Positions 5,455 through 5,764 of a DNA stretch of 5,764 nucleotides are shown piece by piece (position 1 is the stretch's first letter; each line of letters starts with the position of its first letter). The DNA lies in assembly GCA_900752815.1 (NCBI GenBank), contig CAADWS010000127.1, positions 1-5,764 of the forward strand, written 5' to 3'. Made by a program: the position numbers and the translations under genes. Origin of the DNA: Bacteroidaceae bacterium. GTDB taxonomy: Bacteria; Bacteroidota; Bacteroidia; Bacteroidales; Bacteroidaceae. The notes beneath the pieces are model-generated. The model did not search any database and was not told where the DNA came from. It saw only the letters and a list, made by a program, of their open reading frames with translations.

Positions 5455-5603
5455 CATTGAACAGGCGAAAAGGATTGCGATGTAGGGACGTACCGGCAGG
5501 TGCGTCCGACGTTTATTCATCGTGCAGGTGTTTCCGGATACGTACAGGTCGTCATTCAACGCCGGTGGTTATTTCGATATATCCGTTCTTTGTGGATGCA
5601 TCC
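5455..5603 (+). repeat. Right-flank repeat unit 1 (149 bp)
   Basis: The unit runs from CATTGAACAGGCGAAAAGG to just before the next CATTGAAC. It contains the hairpin GGACGTACC (5486-5494), loop GGCA, GGTGCGTCC (5499-5507). Bases 5479-5508 are the exact reverse complement of 125-154 on the left flank. Its tail (5563-5603) is related in direct orientation to 66-106. Open frames through it are not credible genes. Confidence 0.85.
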
Positions 5604-5734
5604 CATTGAACGGCCGAAAAGGATTGCGATGTAGGGACGTACCGATTAGGTGCGTCCGACGTTTATTCAACGTGCAGGTATTTCAAATACGTACAGGTCG
5701 TTATTCAACGGCGGTTATTAATTGGGTATGCCCC
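5604..5734 (+). repeat. Right-flank repeat unit 2 (131 bp)
   Basis: The second unit keeps the CATTGAACGGCCGAAAAGG start, the hairpin arms GGACGTACC (5635-5643) and GGTGCGTCC (5649-5657) and the GACGTTTATTCA that follows. The hairpin loop differs (GATTA instead of GGCA), and the tail is shorter and diverged. A second small palindrome, GTATTT-C-AAATAC (starting near 5678), is seen only here. Arms conserved around a changed loop hint that the pairing or the arm sequence matters. Confidence 0.85.
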
Positions 5735-5764
5735 CATTGAACGGCCGAAAAGGATTGCGATGTA
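5735..5764 (+). repeat. Right-flank repeat unit 3, cut by the window edge
   Basis: The last 30 bases repeat the start of unit 2 exactly (CATTGAACGGCCG through GGATTGCGATGTA). The array therefore continues beyond this window, and the copy number cannot be known from here. Confidence 0.85.

Noticed and set aside
5356..5740. Several 60-80 codon frames in the right flank on both strands
   Set aside because: They run through the tandem repeat units, begin inside or next to the terminator in some cases, and repeat the same peptides from unit to unit.
5412..5764. CRISPR array
   Set aside because: Units are 131-149 bp with similarity throughout and internal palindromes, not short repeats of 23-40 bp separated by unique spacers of constant length, and no cas genes are present.

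Overview
This window looks like a housekeeping stretch of a Bacteroidales (Bacteroides/Prevotella-type) chromosome. Four things point there. The four larger proteins resemble Bacteroides proteins. Two promoter-like sites match the Bacteroidota -7 motif TAnnTTTG. Shine-Dalgarno sequences are weak or absent. The HU-like protein has the Bacteroidota-type arm sequence ARNISKNTTIII. The genus cannot be fixed from the sequence alone.

Layout, left to right. Positions 1-345 hold no convincing gene: there are two copies of a 44-bp repeat, a hairpin-forming repeat, and then the transketolase promoter region. All genes are on the + strand. Transketolase (346-2367) is followed after a GC-only hairpin by ribose-5-phosphate isomerase B (2447-2893). 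Together they form a non-oxidative pentose-phosphate pair. A separate promoter (-7 box 2934-2941) then drives an HU/IHF-type DNA-binding protein (2987-3259), followed by a 29-codon, extremely basic protein (3307-3396) that resembles the COX24/AURKAIP1 (mS38-like) ribosomal small-subunit family. A 346-bp gene-free gap with two inverted repeats precedes a ribonuclease G/E family gene (3743-5326). That gene ends in a textbook intrinsic terminator (5325-5357). The rest (5358-5764) is a tandem array of an intergenic repeat of 131-149 bp that runs off the window edge.

How the genes relate: tkt and rpiB interconvert pentose phosphates and glycolytic intermediates. The HU, small basic protein and RNase G genes form a nucleoid/ribosome/RNA-processing neighbourhood. 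I see no defence system, mobile-element protein, CRISPR array, tRNA or rRNA. The most unusual material is non-coding: a palindromic repeat family on both sides of the gene block in opposite orientations, which creates spurious open frames sharing the peptide THLPVRPYI, and the structured leader before the RNase G gene, which ends in a five-codon minicistron overlapping its start by ATGA. I found no clear evidence of a wholly new system.
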